A stretch of 64,000 nucleotides of DNA from Diphasiastrum complanatum (lineage: Eukaryota; Streptophyta; Lycopodiopsida; Lycopodiales; Lycopodiaceae): assembly GCA_029204225.1 (NCBI GenBank), contig CM055110.1:16495254-16559253 (forward strand), in the 5' to 3' direction. The notes beneath the pieces are model-generated. The model saw only the letters and a program-made list of their open reading frames with translations, made no database searches and was not told where the DNA came from. The position numbers were made by a program, and so were the translations under genes. Each line of letters starts with the position of its first letter. Within the stretch, counting starts at the first letter, position 1. Of this stretch, positions 48,541 through 62,158 are shown one piece after another.

Positions 48541-51500
48541 TCATTATCATATTGCACTATCACTTAAAATTCTACACTGAACTTCATGTTGAAACTAATT
48601 TACAGTAATTTCACACCTTATCTAATCTCTTCAGTGGAATGTACTGATGTTTGTCTGAATATGAATCATTTCACGATCCTGTTGGTGAGAACACAGGTGC
48701 TGCGATTCTATTTTTGCATCTACAATCTTTTCAGACTGTCCTTTCCACAATCTATTTTCTTCTCTCTTCCTCTGTTCGCGTCCTCTCATCTCCTAATCTC
48801 CAATAAACATATGCCAAACTAGTAATTTGAATTTGTGCAATTGTAGAGTAGTCAAAAGATATTGTAGAATATTCAATGATAGGTAGACCACCTCTCAAAA
48901 TGAATAAGGTAAAGAGACATAAACTAGTATTAAAGTTAATCCTTATTACTCATAGTAGGCTAGCTTTATGAGAGTTAGGCATCCTACATAGATGTGTCAT
49001 GCCACATGAAGTAACATTCATTGCATATTTATAGCTAAAAATATCTAAATTGTAGAATATTCTATGGAATAAAAAGACTTTCGAACTTTGACTAGTTGAA
49101 TCTAGGTCATAAAATGCTCATTTTCAAAACCAGAGATTTTGAGTGGCAAATTTTTATATTGCAACATGATAGTAAAATATGCACTCATAAAACATTGTAT
49201 ATTGTGATTTTTTAAGTGCTCAAGTTTTTCTTGGAAGGACCCTAAATTGTCTTAGTTTGCTACAGCTCTAGTGTTACACATAAACAAATAAATGATTTAA
49301 TATTTTTGGGAATTTTTTTTGGCAACCCTCCACTTAGCGCATGCTACTTTATCTTTATCTTTTTGACAACCCTCCACTTAGAGCACTTGCTACTTTATCC
49401 TTTGATTCCCAATTATTGATTTGGTGTAAATTAGCTATTAGAAGCATCATTGAATGGTGTATAATTGTTTTCACCCACCCAAGTTGAACTGTTAAAGCAT
49501 TCTACTACCACCCACCCTTTCAACTATACTAGAAGATGCATATCAAGCAGTCCACAAGCAGTCACACAACTAAAAATAGAATAAGGTAATTTCTCTAAGA
49601 AGGTGGGGGGTATGCCCCCCCTCCTTACCTGTCCTCCACCATGACTCCCAAATCTTCTACCCATGTTTGAGGATTTCCACTTGATCCTACCCAAAATATC
49701 AACCTCGCCAGTTTACAAAACTCATTTTCTTTCTACACACTCTTGATTAGCAAAAACAACCTCTACCCTCACCAGATACCAACCAAGATAAATTGCAAAC
49801 TGCAAACTTTTGGGCATCAAACAATCAAACATACTTAGCCAAGTCTTGGATAGTCTGGCCTCTCTAAAAGGAGCCTCTATTGGACAATAAAATCCTTGAA
49901 TTCCCATCGATGCCTTCTCCACACTTCCTCCTTCTCCTTCTCCTCTTCCTCATGCTTGCTTAGCGCCCATCTACGATCCGACTTTCAACACCATCATACA
50001 TAATGGTAAGCTCTCTTTTTAGTTCGTAAAGGTTGCCATTTCGATAGTATGAGGAAGGAATGCTTGTGTAAAGTACTGGTTCATTCAAAAATATGAGGAA
50101 AGGTGAGCGTTGGATCGCGATCCACCACATGCTTGAATCAATAAGTAAATGTTGATGTTTTCCACTCCTTTCGTAAGGAAGTAGAGGTTGTAAATCGCGA
50201 TTTTCTACTCTTCAAATGGTGCAATGTTGAAGTAGGATATGAGCATACTGATCCAGCGCTTGCGCATTTCTATTCCTTTGTGTTCACGAAATATGCATAT
50301 AGCTATGTACTATAGCTACACGGATCACCAATAAACTCGCTGGAACACAGCGACTACACCTTTTGTAGAATACTTGATTGAATGAATACACTTTTGAGCA
50401 ATGATATTGCACCTTTATCGCTGGAAGGACAACAATGATAATACTTTTTGAAGATGTAAGGATCCGTCTTTTCAACGTGACCTACTGTTTACCGATAGTT
50501 GTTTCAACCATCTTTTGATGTATGGGTAGTGCATGCTTTGATATACGAAGCCATACGTCTCTTGCTTCTACAAGAGACCTCTATAATGCAACATTGCACC
50601 TCGATTCCATTTTTAGATTCGGTTCACACTCTCATACAGGTTATGTGCTTCGATAAAGAGACTAAAAGTGGTAAGAGATGGGTAGTTGTATGCTCTTTGT
50701 ACTAAACCATATGCAGATAATGCGTTTCATATATAAATACATACTAATTGGCATGGCTTTTTATGCTATCACTGTTATGGCATAGACTAGACTCGAATAC
50801 GCTTACTATCACTTTTCAAAAGAAACGTCTTTTATAAACAAACATGACTTCCTCACAAGATTCGTATGCGACATCTATTCAGATTAGTACTACAATACTT
50901 TACTTTGCTCACTGGTTTACAATGCGGTGATAGTGTTTACACTATGAATATGAATGGTGGTAAGTAAAAGGTGTTGTTTTTATATCTATAGTAGGATTAA
51001 ACAAACTACATCATTTATTTCTTCCATTCTTCAATGAAAACATGCCTAGTTAACTATGGCTACACTTATGATGACTTTGCAAGTTACTCTTCCCATGTAT
51101 AAAGGCTATAAATGATAACACAAGTACGGATAACCTAGGCACCCTTAATGTACATGGATTTGTACAAGGGAATGATACACTAGTAGGGATTGGTATGGCA
51201 TGGATTTGCCCTAATTTTTTTGCAAAGTGTTAGGGTAAAGTACTTGGCTAAAAAAAACATACACAAGTATTATTAATTTGTTTCTTAAAGACACGATCGG
51301 TATTAATAATTAATAAAACAAGGCGGTAGCTGGCGTACTCTTGGAAAGCACGGACATGCTCAAGGGTTTCAAAAATGGTACTTTACCTATTATGGGTTCA
51401 GGTATTGGTATGGCTTGGATTTGCCCCATACTTGAGTACCGATCCATGCTATCTCTCGTTTGCAATTTGCAACCCATATAGCACAATTACATTTTCAAAT

Positions 51501-54500
51501 ACAGATGTTTCAATTCTGTAAATTGATACGGACTAGTACCATAAGACTGATCAGAATGGCGAAATGCTCTGATATGGTAATAAGATGGGAAGACCTATCG
51601 CTATTAATCATGGTTACATAGGGATGATTGGACTACATTTTTACATCAAATATTTTAAGCCGTTAAGCTGCTAAACTTATTTTGGACATGGATAACAACT
51701 TATGTTCAGCGTTGACACCTGTCTTTCTCACTGTGCTAACTTGTGTGATTTTGTGTGGTGGGATGGTGGCAGGTACCAGCTGGACGTCTTACAATTTGTT
51801 TCGTTTTACAGTGCTTTTTTTTTAAAGTATTGTGTGTATGCTTTCAGCTATGTTTAACCATGTTGGGTTATGAATAAAGGTTTCAAAAGGTTTGGTCTTG
51901 CTTTGGCAAGAGGAGCTATGTGTCGTTAATCTCTCTCTCTCGCTAGGTCTTAAAAGTAGCGCATGATCCTTAGGTGCTTTGCATGTGTAGATGTTGAATG
52001 ATCCAACGATGGCCAAGATTTGACTAAAGGTTTTGTGGGCCCTTGAGTTGTCACTTCTGTTGGAATATTTGACTCAGAAAGTCACATTGAGTGAAGGCCT
52101 TGAAGTGCACAAAGGAAAGAGTAGACTCAAGATTTGAAAGATTTAGAGTTGGGTGTCACTGAAAATAATTTTCGAGTTCATATTTTGACGAAGTATGCCA
52201 CATATGATGCTGAGTTGTCAAGAGGCTTTAAAGGTAACTCGAAAAAATGAATGCCCTCCCTTGAGTTCAATCCCACGAAGGATGGTGAGTCATTTGGATG
52301 GCTTAAGAGTGAACTCAAGAGATTGAAAACTCTTCATGAGTTATCCTCCCCTTGAGCATGCCAAGATGGTTCATGATTGAACTCAAGAATTTGAAGGCTC
52401 TTCTTGCATAATTTACCACGATCATTAAAGATCGACATCAATCAAATGAAAGCTTGATCTTGAATTGACTTTGTGCCAAATTACTAGTAAACATGCAGAG
52501 TTTGAAATAGGTTGGCTACCTACTTAATATCATAGCTATATTTGCAAATCTTATGATAATAGCCTACTTGAGATTGCATTAATTTGTGCAAATCCGAGAT
52601 TGTTCAAGATACAGATAAAAAATGTAGAGTGTGACTTGCATTGATTGACTATTCAAGTAGTGTAACTCTATAGCCCCTTCAAGATATAGTGTCAAAATTG
52701 TGGATGTAACTCTATAGACCCTTCGAAAATATAAAAGATGAGTGTAAAATCTTGGGAGTGAAAATTAATGTATTTCCCAACACTCCACCTTGAGCGTCAC
52801 TTCAAAGTTTTATAATTTAAGTGTGGGCCCTCCAAAATGGATTCCTATCTCCTACTCAAATCTTTATATGACAAAAGATAGTGGTAGAACAAATTTGAAG
52901 TGCAATCCTATAAATTTGAGTACCAAAAAAATAGATGATAATCGCCCAAAGGTCAGTAATATATAATTTCGAAAAACATCTTGGTTTCTTGTAGCAAAAC
53001 AATTGTGATGAAACTAGAATAAACACTTCCTTCAATCGCAAGTGCCAATAAAATCTTGATTGGAAGTTGCAAACAATAGTCCATGTCTGAAAATTTGGAT
53101 GTTCACATTGCATACACTAGCTTGCAGTGATTCGAATCAATTTGCTACTAAACCTATTCGATCTAATTCAAGTCAGAACTACTAAAAGACATGGCCTTGT
53201 TTTCTTAAGGGCTTTTCAAGGATTTTTTTTTGAATATATATTTCATGGTATGTTGTGAAGGAAATGATAACATTTTGAAGGAGATTCATAAAAAAAAAAC
53301 CACAGTTGATCTTGCACTACGGACAGATCATGTTCCAGAATGTCAAAATGCTTAGGAGTCCAAAACACGATCCCTGCAGCTAACTTTCAGCTTATTGATT
53401 AAAGCAAGTGATGCATTCAATATTGTATGACATTATAATATGAATGATTGGTACCGTGCATTCTCAAAGTAGTGGAGGGTTAAGGGTTTTTGTTTTTCCA
53501 ATGCATCATTTTGTACTCTTATTTCTTGCCAGTCAGGTATCGAAACAAGTGCATCCAGTGTTACAATATTCCCATTCCATGACAAGTTGATACAATGCAT
53601 TATGAAGGTAGTTGACACTTGGAAAATGAAAGAGAAAGATAAGGCAGGCCATAGTTTCTAGCCTACAACGTACAAATTTCAAGCCATAAGCTGAAGTTCA
53701 GGCATGCTGATCGATGGAGCATTCAATTACCTAGCCTAATAATACCAAGAATTTCACTTCAGATATGGGTGAAGTAAAATGTTTCCTTTTATAGCCCACA
53801 ATGAGGCAATCTTTTACAGTGGAGTATTTATAACCGTCAATACATTTTGGGCCTTTCCAATGCTTAGAGCTTATTTGACTTTCTGGGCAGGAGAGCAATT
53901 CTACTTAGCAAAATGAATAATTATTTTTATTCATAATGACACAAATCACTTTTTTACAAGTTAGTTGGGAGTTTTAACAATGGGATGCACAATTTTTGAA
54001 GGAAAACTACCTAGGTCATTTTGCATTTCACTTAGGCATCTAGCCCTAGTTTCCAAAAAAGTATAATTGGAAATAAGTGGCATTCATTACAATAGCTTAT
54101 GATTTGAAGTACTATTAACCTCCTTGACACTATTGATTAGATTTTGGTGTTCTTTCAACATTCTTAGTTGGAGATGATGTCAAATTTGTGATTTAGATTA
54201 TCAGAACATATCGCCCTTACACACAAACTCATTATTTTTATATTGCAATTATTACACCTATTTTCAACACGTGACAAACTTTGAAGTATAACTATTTATT
54301 CAGCACAGCCTTATGGAAATCCGGGATGTTTACATGTGAAACAGCCAATAAAATCACATGATCTCACATGCAAGATCAGTGGAAAACCTGCAAACTTAGG
54401 TTAGATAGTAGAGCGATAGTGTGATCTGCAATTCTAGTTTCAATAATTAACACAAAACCCAAAATGTGAGCATGCCCAGGACTTTTAACAACTATAGCAC

Positions 54501-55598
54501 AAAGAGAGCTTGATGTCAACACATGTACAGTCTACGTCAAATAGAATTTACAGTGCTGCATTATCTTTATATCGATGCTCAAACAAGCAACTTGTCATCT
54601 TTAAAGTTAACAAGGCTAACAAGTAGCGAAATATAAAATACATGTGCAATCTAACTTGTTCAGCAGAGATTGTCCCACTCCACAATAACACTTGGGTTAG
54701 CATGCTCACTAAAACAACAGAACATGTAATTGCAAAAAAAAAATCACAACCTAAACCTTGGAACATTTGATCACCTTGTAGCAGAACCCTAAAGCTTATT
54801 GAAAAGAGACTTATTGAGTAGTTCATGATGTGCTTCAGGAGTGGTTGTCGCAGGGTCTTCAAATAGAGGAAATAATCCATCTTAAATGCATCATAGTGCA
54901 AGATATACTGCTCGCTTGCTACCAGGTCACTTCCCCTTGCCGTTCTCGATCTCGATTCTCAAATTTTGCAAAAGCGACATTTGTTGTGAAAGTAGTGCTG
55001 AACGTTTGTTCCTACCTTCTCACCACTAACACTTGAAGAAATTGCTTGGAGGTAACCACTTATTCAAGGTACTCCACTGAGCCTGCAAAGTAGCAGAGTT
55101 TTCAAATTAGAGAATGGTGATCCGCAATGTATCAATGGCACTTATGAGCTGGGAGAAAATTATCATATGAACATAATGAGTGTGATTGAAACTCGCTGCA
55201 TGATAACAGATATACCATGTTTTACTTTTGTATAAAACTGCTGTACAGCCTCATGTAACATATTCCATTTTTCTATTCGCACAGAGCTTCTTTCAAACTA
55301 GTAACTTTGCACTGGAATTTCTACCCCGTTAAATAGAATCATTAAAAAGGCAAAAGACAGCAAATGTTCAGCAGCCGTCACTACTTGATCCAGAGACAAT
55401 TGAAGGGCCAAACGTGCCCAAGCTAAACAGTGGGTCACAGAAATTCAGAAATGATAAGCAACAGACTATATACAATGACAGGCAGAAACTAATGATTGGC
55501 TGGGCAAAAATTCAAAATGACAGCTCAAGTGAAAGCATTATCATGGCTATGATCCCTAAACATTTCACAATTCCAGTACGCAGAATGACTTACTATTC
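48541..55598. other. Long non-coding stretch, no gene recognised
   Basis: Read on both strands; no conserved domain seen. A direct repeat of 'ggtattggtatggc(a/t)tggatttgcc' occurs near 51189 and 51401. Around 52058 and 52770 sequences resembling LTR ends face each other (TGTTGGAATATTT and ATTTCCCAACA), but without a target duplication. The part just left of 55599 should hold the 3' UTR of the DUF1232 gene. Confidence 0.4.
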
Positions 55599-57081
55599 TT
55601 ATACGTGACCGCCGTGCTGAAGTAAAAGAGTTGAACGATATAACATGGCCACGTAGAAGAGAACAATCAGTGCCACAAATAGATCATCCAGAAGGCCAAT
55701 AATTCCAAGGATGGCTGTTACAGCAACAAAAACGTCATCAGAAAGTTGCTTGGTAAGAGGCATGCAAAAGGAAGAAATGATAAAACTGTTGGTTGCTTAA
55801 ACATGTTATAGGTTTAGCCTTCAACATGATGGTGCCAAAAGTAAAACAGCTACAGCTAATGGCAAATCTTTATCACAACTTTAGAAGTGAATAACACTCA
55901 CACTCTGGCAGGATATCAAGTGGTGAAAGTATATAGCACATCAGCAACACCAGCTGTCAGTGAAAAGCAGAGATACTTGTTAGTAGCTTTTCATTTAACA
56001 CAACAAGCCTTCAAGGTCAACTAAAATAAGAAAAGCTCTGTGAAAGGACTTGATATTCACCTAACTAAGGTAGCAACCGAAAGTTTGCAACATTCAAATG
56101 CATTTTGAATATTTGGAAAAACCATCCACACGTATGGAAAAATTTTCCAAATTTTAAGGTGGACAAAATATGGAAGTTTCATCTATGCCATAAGATGTAG
56201 ACAAAGAGAACCATGAGCAATTATACAATAAGAATACACTAGTCTACAGATCATATTGTGATGGGCCGCTAAACACCCTTTATAATGCCACAAAATCAGC
56301 CACTGCCTAGCCAAGTTCAAAGACGAATAGAGGTTGCCGAGGTTTTCTTTCATCAATGGAAATTGGACAGATAAAGAACTGGAATGACCTATCACGACCA
56401 GGATTCTGGTTACAGAAGCCTGCTACTTTTTCTTGGTAAAGAAATCCAGGTAGAAGATTGATCAACATGGCTAATTCTTTGTGACAAAGATACATGCATG
56501 TAATACTTGGTGCTTTAGCTTCTTGTGGGCCCCAGAATCTATATTCTTTTATTTGAAAGAGTTCTGACATATTTGATCTTCTGAAACCCAAAGCTTGTAA
56601 TTTGTGGGTTTTATTTTAAAAGAATTTCTCTAAGGTGGATGCCACTCAGAATTTAAGTTTCCCCTGACTGTGTATCTGTGGTAAGCAACCCCAAGCTACA
56701 CAGAACAGAACCCTTTTTATTTTATAGATTTGTTAAAGACTAGCATATACAAGAACCCTTATATGAGATCATCTTCACACTGCAAAATCTAGAAGCACAA
56801 GGTGTGGACACGTTAACTACCGAGACAAGTGTTTGTTCTGTATGCGAAAAATCCCTAGTACAAGATAACCACGCACTTACGAAGGCATATAGCATTCACA
56901 AATACAAATCTTAAAATGGCAGTGGTGACACTACATGTTAAACCGTTTCAATATACAAAATAAAGGGTGCAGAACTCACACACAAAACTATGCGTGTTCT
57001 ATGGACAAGGAAAAGTGCCCTTTGAGGATCCAGAAGCTCCGAAACCATCCGGCGCAGTAGAAGTGGCATATCTTGCACTCT
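55599..57081 (-). CDS. DUF1232/RNF170-like membrane E3 ligase, last three exons
   Basis: Exons 57081-56980, 55953-55902 and 55714-55599 join through GT-AG introns with consistent phases and end at TAA. They encode about 89 C-terminal residues. The first exon reads RVQDMPLLLRRMVSELLDPQ, the next LVLLMCYILSPLDILPE (a membrane segment with the DUF1232 signature S-P-x-D-x-x-P-E), and the last LGIIGLLDDLFVALIVLFYV, then LYRSTLLLQHGGHV. This is the C-terminal half of the RNF170 family, membrane-anchored RING ubiquitin ligases. The upstream RING exon was not found between 57082 and the hAT cluster. It may lie beyond a long intron outside the window, or this may be a partial gene. Confidence 0.78.
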
Positions 57082-58776
57082 CTACAAAAAAGAAAGTACA
57101 TTTTCTTTAGATATTTTTCCCATTGCTGGTCAAAAACCGCTGTAACTACCTTTAAGCCAACTACATTTACAAGTAAACTTGACAGAAGAGCATACCTAAC
57201 TGTAAACACAAGCCTTGCTTGCTAATAATTAGCTTCATGCTGTCATTCAATACCCACATTTGAAGCTTAACAAGCTATCACATGCATAAATATTGAATAA
57301 TCATCAGTACAATCCATATCAAGCCAAAAATCAATAACCATGTTTAAGCAATGGTTCCCACTTTGATAACTGCAACATATCGGTGCTTATCAGCTCTAAC
57401 TTAACCAACCACAAAAAAGACATTCATATGTCCATCAAACATGACTTGGACATATGATAAAGATTGAAAATGCTATACAGAACCACACAAACTAGTCCTA
57501 TGACTTTCAAGTAGAAGATCAAATAACAAACCATCTTATCATACTAGATAGTCCTTCAGAAGTTTATAAAGTTGAGTAAAGTGTGACGCTACTAACACAC
57601 ACAATATAAATGGCTAATCTTTTGACCTCCAATTCTTTCATTTAAGACCAAGTTATTGATGCAATGGAAGGACGACTCTTGCAGGTACTCATATAACAGA
57701 ATCTACCCCTGGTTTTGAGATAAACCTCAGAGAAAGTGCCTTGGTGCTTTCCAACCAAACGTGCAAAGAGAGCTAACTAACTACTATCTGTAACAGAAAC
57801 TAGCAGTAAAAGGAAATGTACAACAATGTACCAAAAAAAACATATCTTAACGATGCCTATTGTGATACAGCCAAGCTCACACTCAAAAAGGAAGAAAAAA
57901 CATAGTTAACAATATACTTCCTAAGTTCTACTTCATGACTGAGGGACATTCCAGGCTCTTGCAAAATGAAGGCAACTGTGCATGGGGATGATGGTGGATC
58001 TCGTGACCTATGCACATACTTTGCTATGCAGTAGACATCTCAAGGTTCATGTTTAAGCTGTCCTCCATCTTCATATCATTCCATAACTGCCATCGAGTAA
58101 AAGTGTGTGATGTGAGAAACCAATGTGTAAAAAAAAAAGCCCAGTCTCTAGTTGCTCAATGGGGTACTGCCAGCATCTGTAGATAGGATCTCACGCAAAG
58201 CCGATCAGCATAGGTCGTGAAGGGTTCAAGCAAGGTGAACTAATCATGAACAAACAATGATATTGTTATATGCAGCTATATTCCTGCAAAAGCCAAAGTG
58301 GAAATATTTACTGTAGAACATAGTGGTCACTGGCTTGTGGTGACAAGATTGTAAATAGATATGACAAGGCTCCTAGCTTGAACTTATGTGCTTGTTATTG
58401 TAAAAGGGTACCAAGTCTCAAAAAAGTCTGAAGGATTGACCTCCTAAAAAATAAAATTTGACTAGGCAAAGGGAGTCCCATGTTGTACTATGTGTGAGGG
58501 TACAGCCAAGTGGCATGAGATGGTGGTTACATTACATGTGCCACAAGTCAGCGTAGAATGTATCAAAGATTAGGGGGGTGCTTAATGGGATTTCTGTGTT
58601 AGCCTTTTGAAGTTGTGCCTCATTCGCTCCTATGCAGTAATTGGTTGGAGGAGACTGACAACAGACTCTCCTTATGTTACTACGACATACTTTTGGAAGA
58701 GATCAATAAAGTGAAAGATTTTGCATCTTGTTTGTGGTTGATAGAAGTATGTGATAGTTCGTATCAAAGTGCTTGA
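57082..58776. other. Likely intron or 5' side of DUF1232 gene, nothing recognised
   Basis: Searched by eye on the - strand for a RING-coding exon (Cys/His pattern); none seen. Confidence 0.4.
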
Positions 58777-59576
58777 GTTCCAAGCTTAGTTGCCCGTTCC
58801 GGAATGGAACGCGTTCCAGAATGCGTTCCGTTCCGGAACTTCACCAAACTTTTTTAAAAAAAATACGTTCCATTTTAACAAAGGAATCTAGTTGTTGGGC
58901 AGGATGATTGTTTGACTGTCAGAGATGAACGCAATCATTTGCTCAAGAGAAAACCTGCGAGCAAACTATTTCTCAAAGTCTTAAGTGAGAAGTTCTGGAA
59001 TTCCTGCCCTTCATTACGTGATTGCCCAGAGGAGTTCGTTCCCACTGCCCATAACACGCTTCTCATTGATGATAGCCCAGAGAATAGCATCCTGAACCCA
59101 AGAGACAATGCCATTTTCCCAACAGAATATGACTGCAGAAAAGATCGTTCCTCAACTCTTGATTCAACTTTGTTCCTGTTTGTTAGAGGACTTGTAGATT
59201 CTAGCTGAGGTGTTCCTGAATATGTTGCTAGGCATCGAATTGGGCAAGCACCATTGGGCCAAGAGTCTCTATTGTAGCTTGTATTTCCGTTGTTTCAGCA
59301 GAGCCGGACTTCTGTAGTGTGGATCCTGTTGTATTGTCCGCGGTGCCAGACCTGGTCGTAGACGTGCATACCATACTCGATCTCCGAAGTAAGTTTCAGG
59401 ACCTTGGTGCCATACTCCATGGAAGTAGCAGTATATCTAGCGTCCCTCAGTGTATTACAAAGAAGAAGGAAGATCGCGGCAGTTTAACACATGTTTTTTA
59501 ACCCAGTACATTCCGGAACGGACGGAACGGAACGTTCCGACCCTTTTTGCTCGGAACGGGCTTCTAAGGTTCCAAG
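58777..59576. mobile_element. Non-autonomous hAT, type B copy 2 (784 bp), carrying a host gene fragment
   Basis: The element is 58785-59568 with perfect 8-bp duplication GTTCCAAG (58777-58784 and 59569-59576). Ends are CTTAGTTGCCCGTTCC and CGGAACGGGCTTCTAAG, the same two ends as the 17471-18342 copy but in opposite orientation. Subterminal palindromes include TGGAACGCGTTCCA at 58805-58818. The interior is unrelated to copy 1 and contains the FCP1-like exon. Confidence 0.9.
58903..59277 (+). pseudogene. Captured FCP1-homology (NLI-phosphatase-like) gene fragment
   Basis: After an intron-like 'ttgttgggcag' the frame reads DDCLTVRDERNHLLKRKPAS, then KLFLKVLSEKFW and NTLLIDDSPENSILNPRDNA, then IFPTEYDC. 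This is the C-terminal part of the plant FCP1-homology domain family (HAD-type, with the conserved L-x-DDSP...NP..NAIFP block). A TGA at 59206-59208 interrupts it, yet the frame stays similar to the family beyond the stop (GVPEYVARHRIGQAPLGQES) to a TAG at 59275-59277. It lies wholly inside the hAT element and lacks the catalytic N-terminal DxDxT part, so it cannot make an active phosphatase. Confidence 0.8.
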
Positions 59577-59853
59577 TATACCGGTAGGGAGAAAAAATTC
59601 GGTTGTGGAAGTAGGAATTGTGTGCAAGAATGATCAGTGCCCATTTTCTAGCTTCAAAGAAGATTGGCACTAATCAAATCGGACGCCAAAAGGATCTGCA
59701 CGTAACTTCTAGCTTGTCAAAGAGTGCTAGCATTTAGCATACAATGAATGATATAGCAAACAAAAGGGTCAACACCTAGTTTCTAAAGAGCCAAGTAGTA
59801 GTTTGCTGGTAGCAAACAATGAACAGTAGATAGGTTAAAAGCATAGATGCAGC

Positions 59854-59911
59854 GAATCGCGATTCGCTGGATTCGCGAATCGCGATTCGCTGGATTCGCG
59901 AATCGCGATTC
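59854..59911. repeat. Subterminal GAATCGCGATTC array, 23-bp period
   Basis: Perfect 12-bp palindromes at 59854, 59877 and 59900 separated by 'gctggattcgc'. In hAT elements subterminal repeats are transposase binding sites; that role here is inferred. Confidence 0.9.
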
Positions 59912-60803
59912 GCTGCAAAGAATCGTGCTACAGAATCGTCCAAAAAAAAAATGTCTTTATTGATTTCGGGCCGCCTCCTTGCTGACAGAACTGCGCCAGC
60001 AGTGGAGGAGGCAAATTTTTTTTCAGTGAGCTGTGGGCGTCCGATCTTCGCAAGTGAATAGTCAGTAGGCATCTACTCGGCGATACGGAGGTGGTGTGCA
60101 TGGTGCCGGGCGGGTCTGAGCTTCATCAAGAGCGAAACAACCAATTTTCGATATTTGGTAAGTGTAGGCTTGATTTTTTGCAAGTGTTGACATTGAGCTG
60201 TAGGCAACCAAATCGAGCGTAGTTTGGCTCTAGAACACCTTTCTTCATGCTCACGGTGATTCCTACGACGTCAGTTTCAGCCATTATGGCATGCCTAGAG
60301 AGATTTGAAGACCACATTCCAAATGCTTGTGTATTTTTGCCATTTTCACAAAATGACTTGTTGGAAACCGACTGAGGTGATGTCTGAGCCAAGAATGCAT
60401 TTCCCCATGCCTGCACAGACTCCTGTGACCTCTGTTCCGCCCGTCTACGTCCGTATCACAAATTTCATTTTTCATGCCCTGATTCCGTACTTTTTAGGGT
60501 TTAGGCGTGGACCATCGTGCAAACGTCTGCTAGGGGCAGGGCGCGGTTTAGGCCCACACTGCACTCCTTTACGCCTGCACGGACTCCCACGCTAACGTCA
60601 ATCGCCTGTTATCCCTCATACTGAAATTATTTTATCCCACGCCCTAATATCATGTTCTTTTTTGGCACTTGATATGATGTGTGAATTGGAATCGTTCTGA
60701 TGTATGCTCTGGTATTTTGAGCTCTATTTGAACTCGGTAATGTTGTTCAATGCAATGTATTTTTTTTCTATTGAACGTTTGCTTGATTATTTGTTGTTTG
60801 CAG

Positions 60804-62158
60804 GTTTGGGGTCGTGTTGATACGATGTCAGTGCGGGACCGAGGCTTTTGGGCCGAGGTTGAGCTTACCGACGGGGATGTGGCCACACACCATGGCTCAA
60901 GCACCCGCAGATGGAGATGCTTGCATTGCAGTGGTCACTTCACGGGATCACTCACCAGGGTTAGGGCTCACTTGCTGCGAGTCAGAGGGCCAGATGGGCG
61001 GACATTGGGCATATCTGATTGCCCCAGGATTTTTGATGAGGATCTGCAAAGGTTGTCTACCATGTACGGGCCCGGTACTGCATCACAGGGTTCTAGACAG
61101 GGATAGGTAGCAGGAGCAGCTATAGGCAGCCATGCAAGAGGGCTCACAAGCAGGCAGGCAGGGCCTACCACGGGTATTGGGCCCAGTACATCACGGGCGA
61201 GAATGGTACAAATTTTTCTTTGTTTGAACATTCTGCAGCTCTGTGATGTTTCTCACTCAAGTCTGATGCAATTCTTTTATGCTATGGTTTAGTGATTGTT
61301 GTAATTTGTCTGCTGCAGGAGGCGCGAGATCTCACGTATCTGGGAGGCCAGATGGGACTACTTCCACCGACCCATCCACGTCGTAGCCCACATGTTGCAC
61401 CCCTTGTCGCGCTCTACCCGAGAGAGGGACGATCCGGAACTGCACCGGGGATGGGTGGAGTACACAGAGCGCGTATGGCCCGGACCAGGTACGTGTAAGA
61501 AATCGGTTGGTACCAATGTTACTGCAGTATTGTACTCATTGGTAGTGTGTGAATTCGAGGGGTCTTACATGTGCCATGTTTTTTCTTCTGCCAACAGGTC
61601 CGATTCTGGCCAACATTGCAAGCCAGCTGCTCGCATTTGAGCACTTCCAGTTTCCTTTCGATGGAGAGCAGAGTCGGCGGAGGGAGGATCAGCTGAGGCC
61701 CATTATATGGTGGTGCATCCACAGGCGCAGCACAGGTGACCTGAGGCGATTGGCTGAGAGAGTCCTTGCACAGGACTATTCAGCAGGAGCTTGCGAGCGA
61801 AATTGGAGCACCTGGGCCTTGTATCACACGCAAAAGAGGAACAGGTTATCCATCAAGCAGTGCAGGTGGTTGGTGTTTGTGAACACCAACGACTGTATGT
61901 TGAGGCGCACACGAGGAGTGGGTCAGATGCTCAAAGTGAGTCACATCATCACCCCTTTTTTCTTGCTATGCTTTGATGAATTGATTTGCTTTCAAAATAT
62001 GCAGTGAGTTGCACAATACCTGCCCGACAACAATGTATTGTTTTTAGTTGCAAGTGAACCCTGACACTTGCTTGGTGGATTCGGTAGTTGCTGCTCCTCG
62101 GGCACCACCCGCGCAGGAGGAGATGGATGATGAGATCCATAGAGAGCTCTACAGATAG
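60804..62158 (+). pseudogene. hAT transposase remnant: BED finger and dimerisation domain, core missing
   Basis: Exon 60804-61205 encodes a BED-type finger (WRCLHCSGHFTGSLTRVRAH, then LGISDCPRIF) and is closed by an in-frame stop at 61104-61106. Exons 61319-61488 and 61598-61935 encode the hAT C-terminal dimerisation domain (RIWEARWDYFHRPIHVVAHM, then AERVLAQDYSAGACERNWST, then WALYHTQKRNRL). Exon 62048-62158 ends at TAG. Splice sites are GT-AG. The DUF659/RNase H-like catalytic core that normally separates the finger from the dimerisation domain (several hundred residues) is absent, so the copy is non-autonomous. Confidence 0.82.

Noticed and set aside
52058-52786. Possible solo LTR bounded by TGTTGGAATATTT and ATTTCCCAACA
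   Set aside because: No flanking 5-bp duplication and the ends are only loosely matched, so it could be chance.
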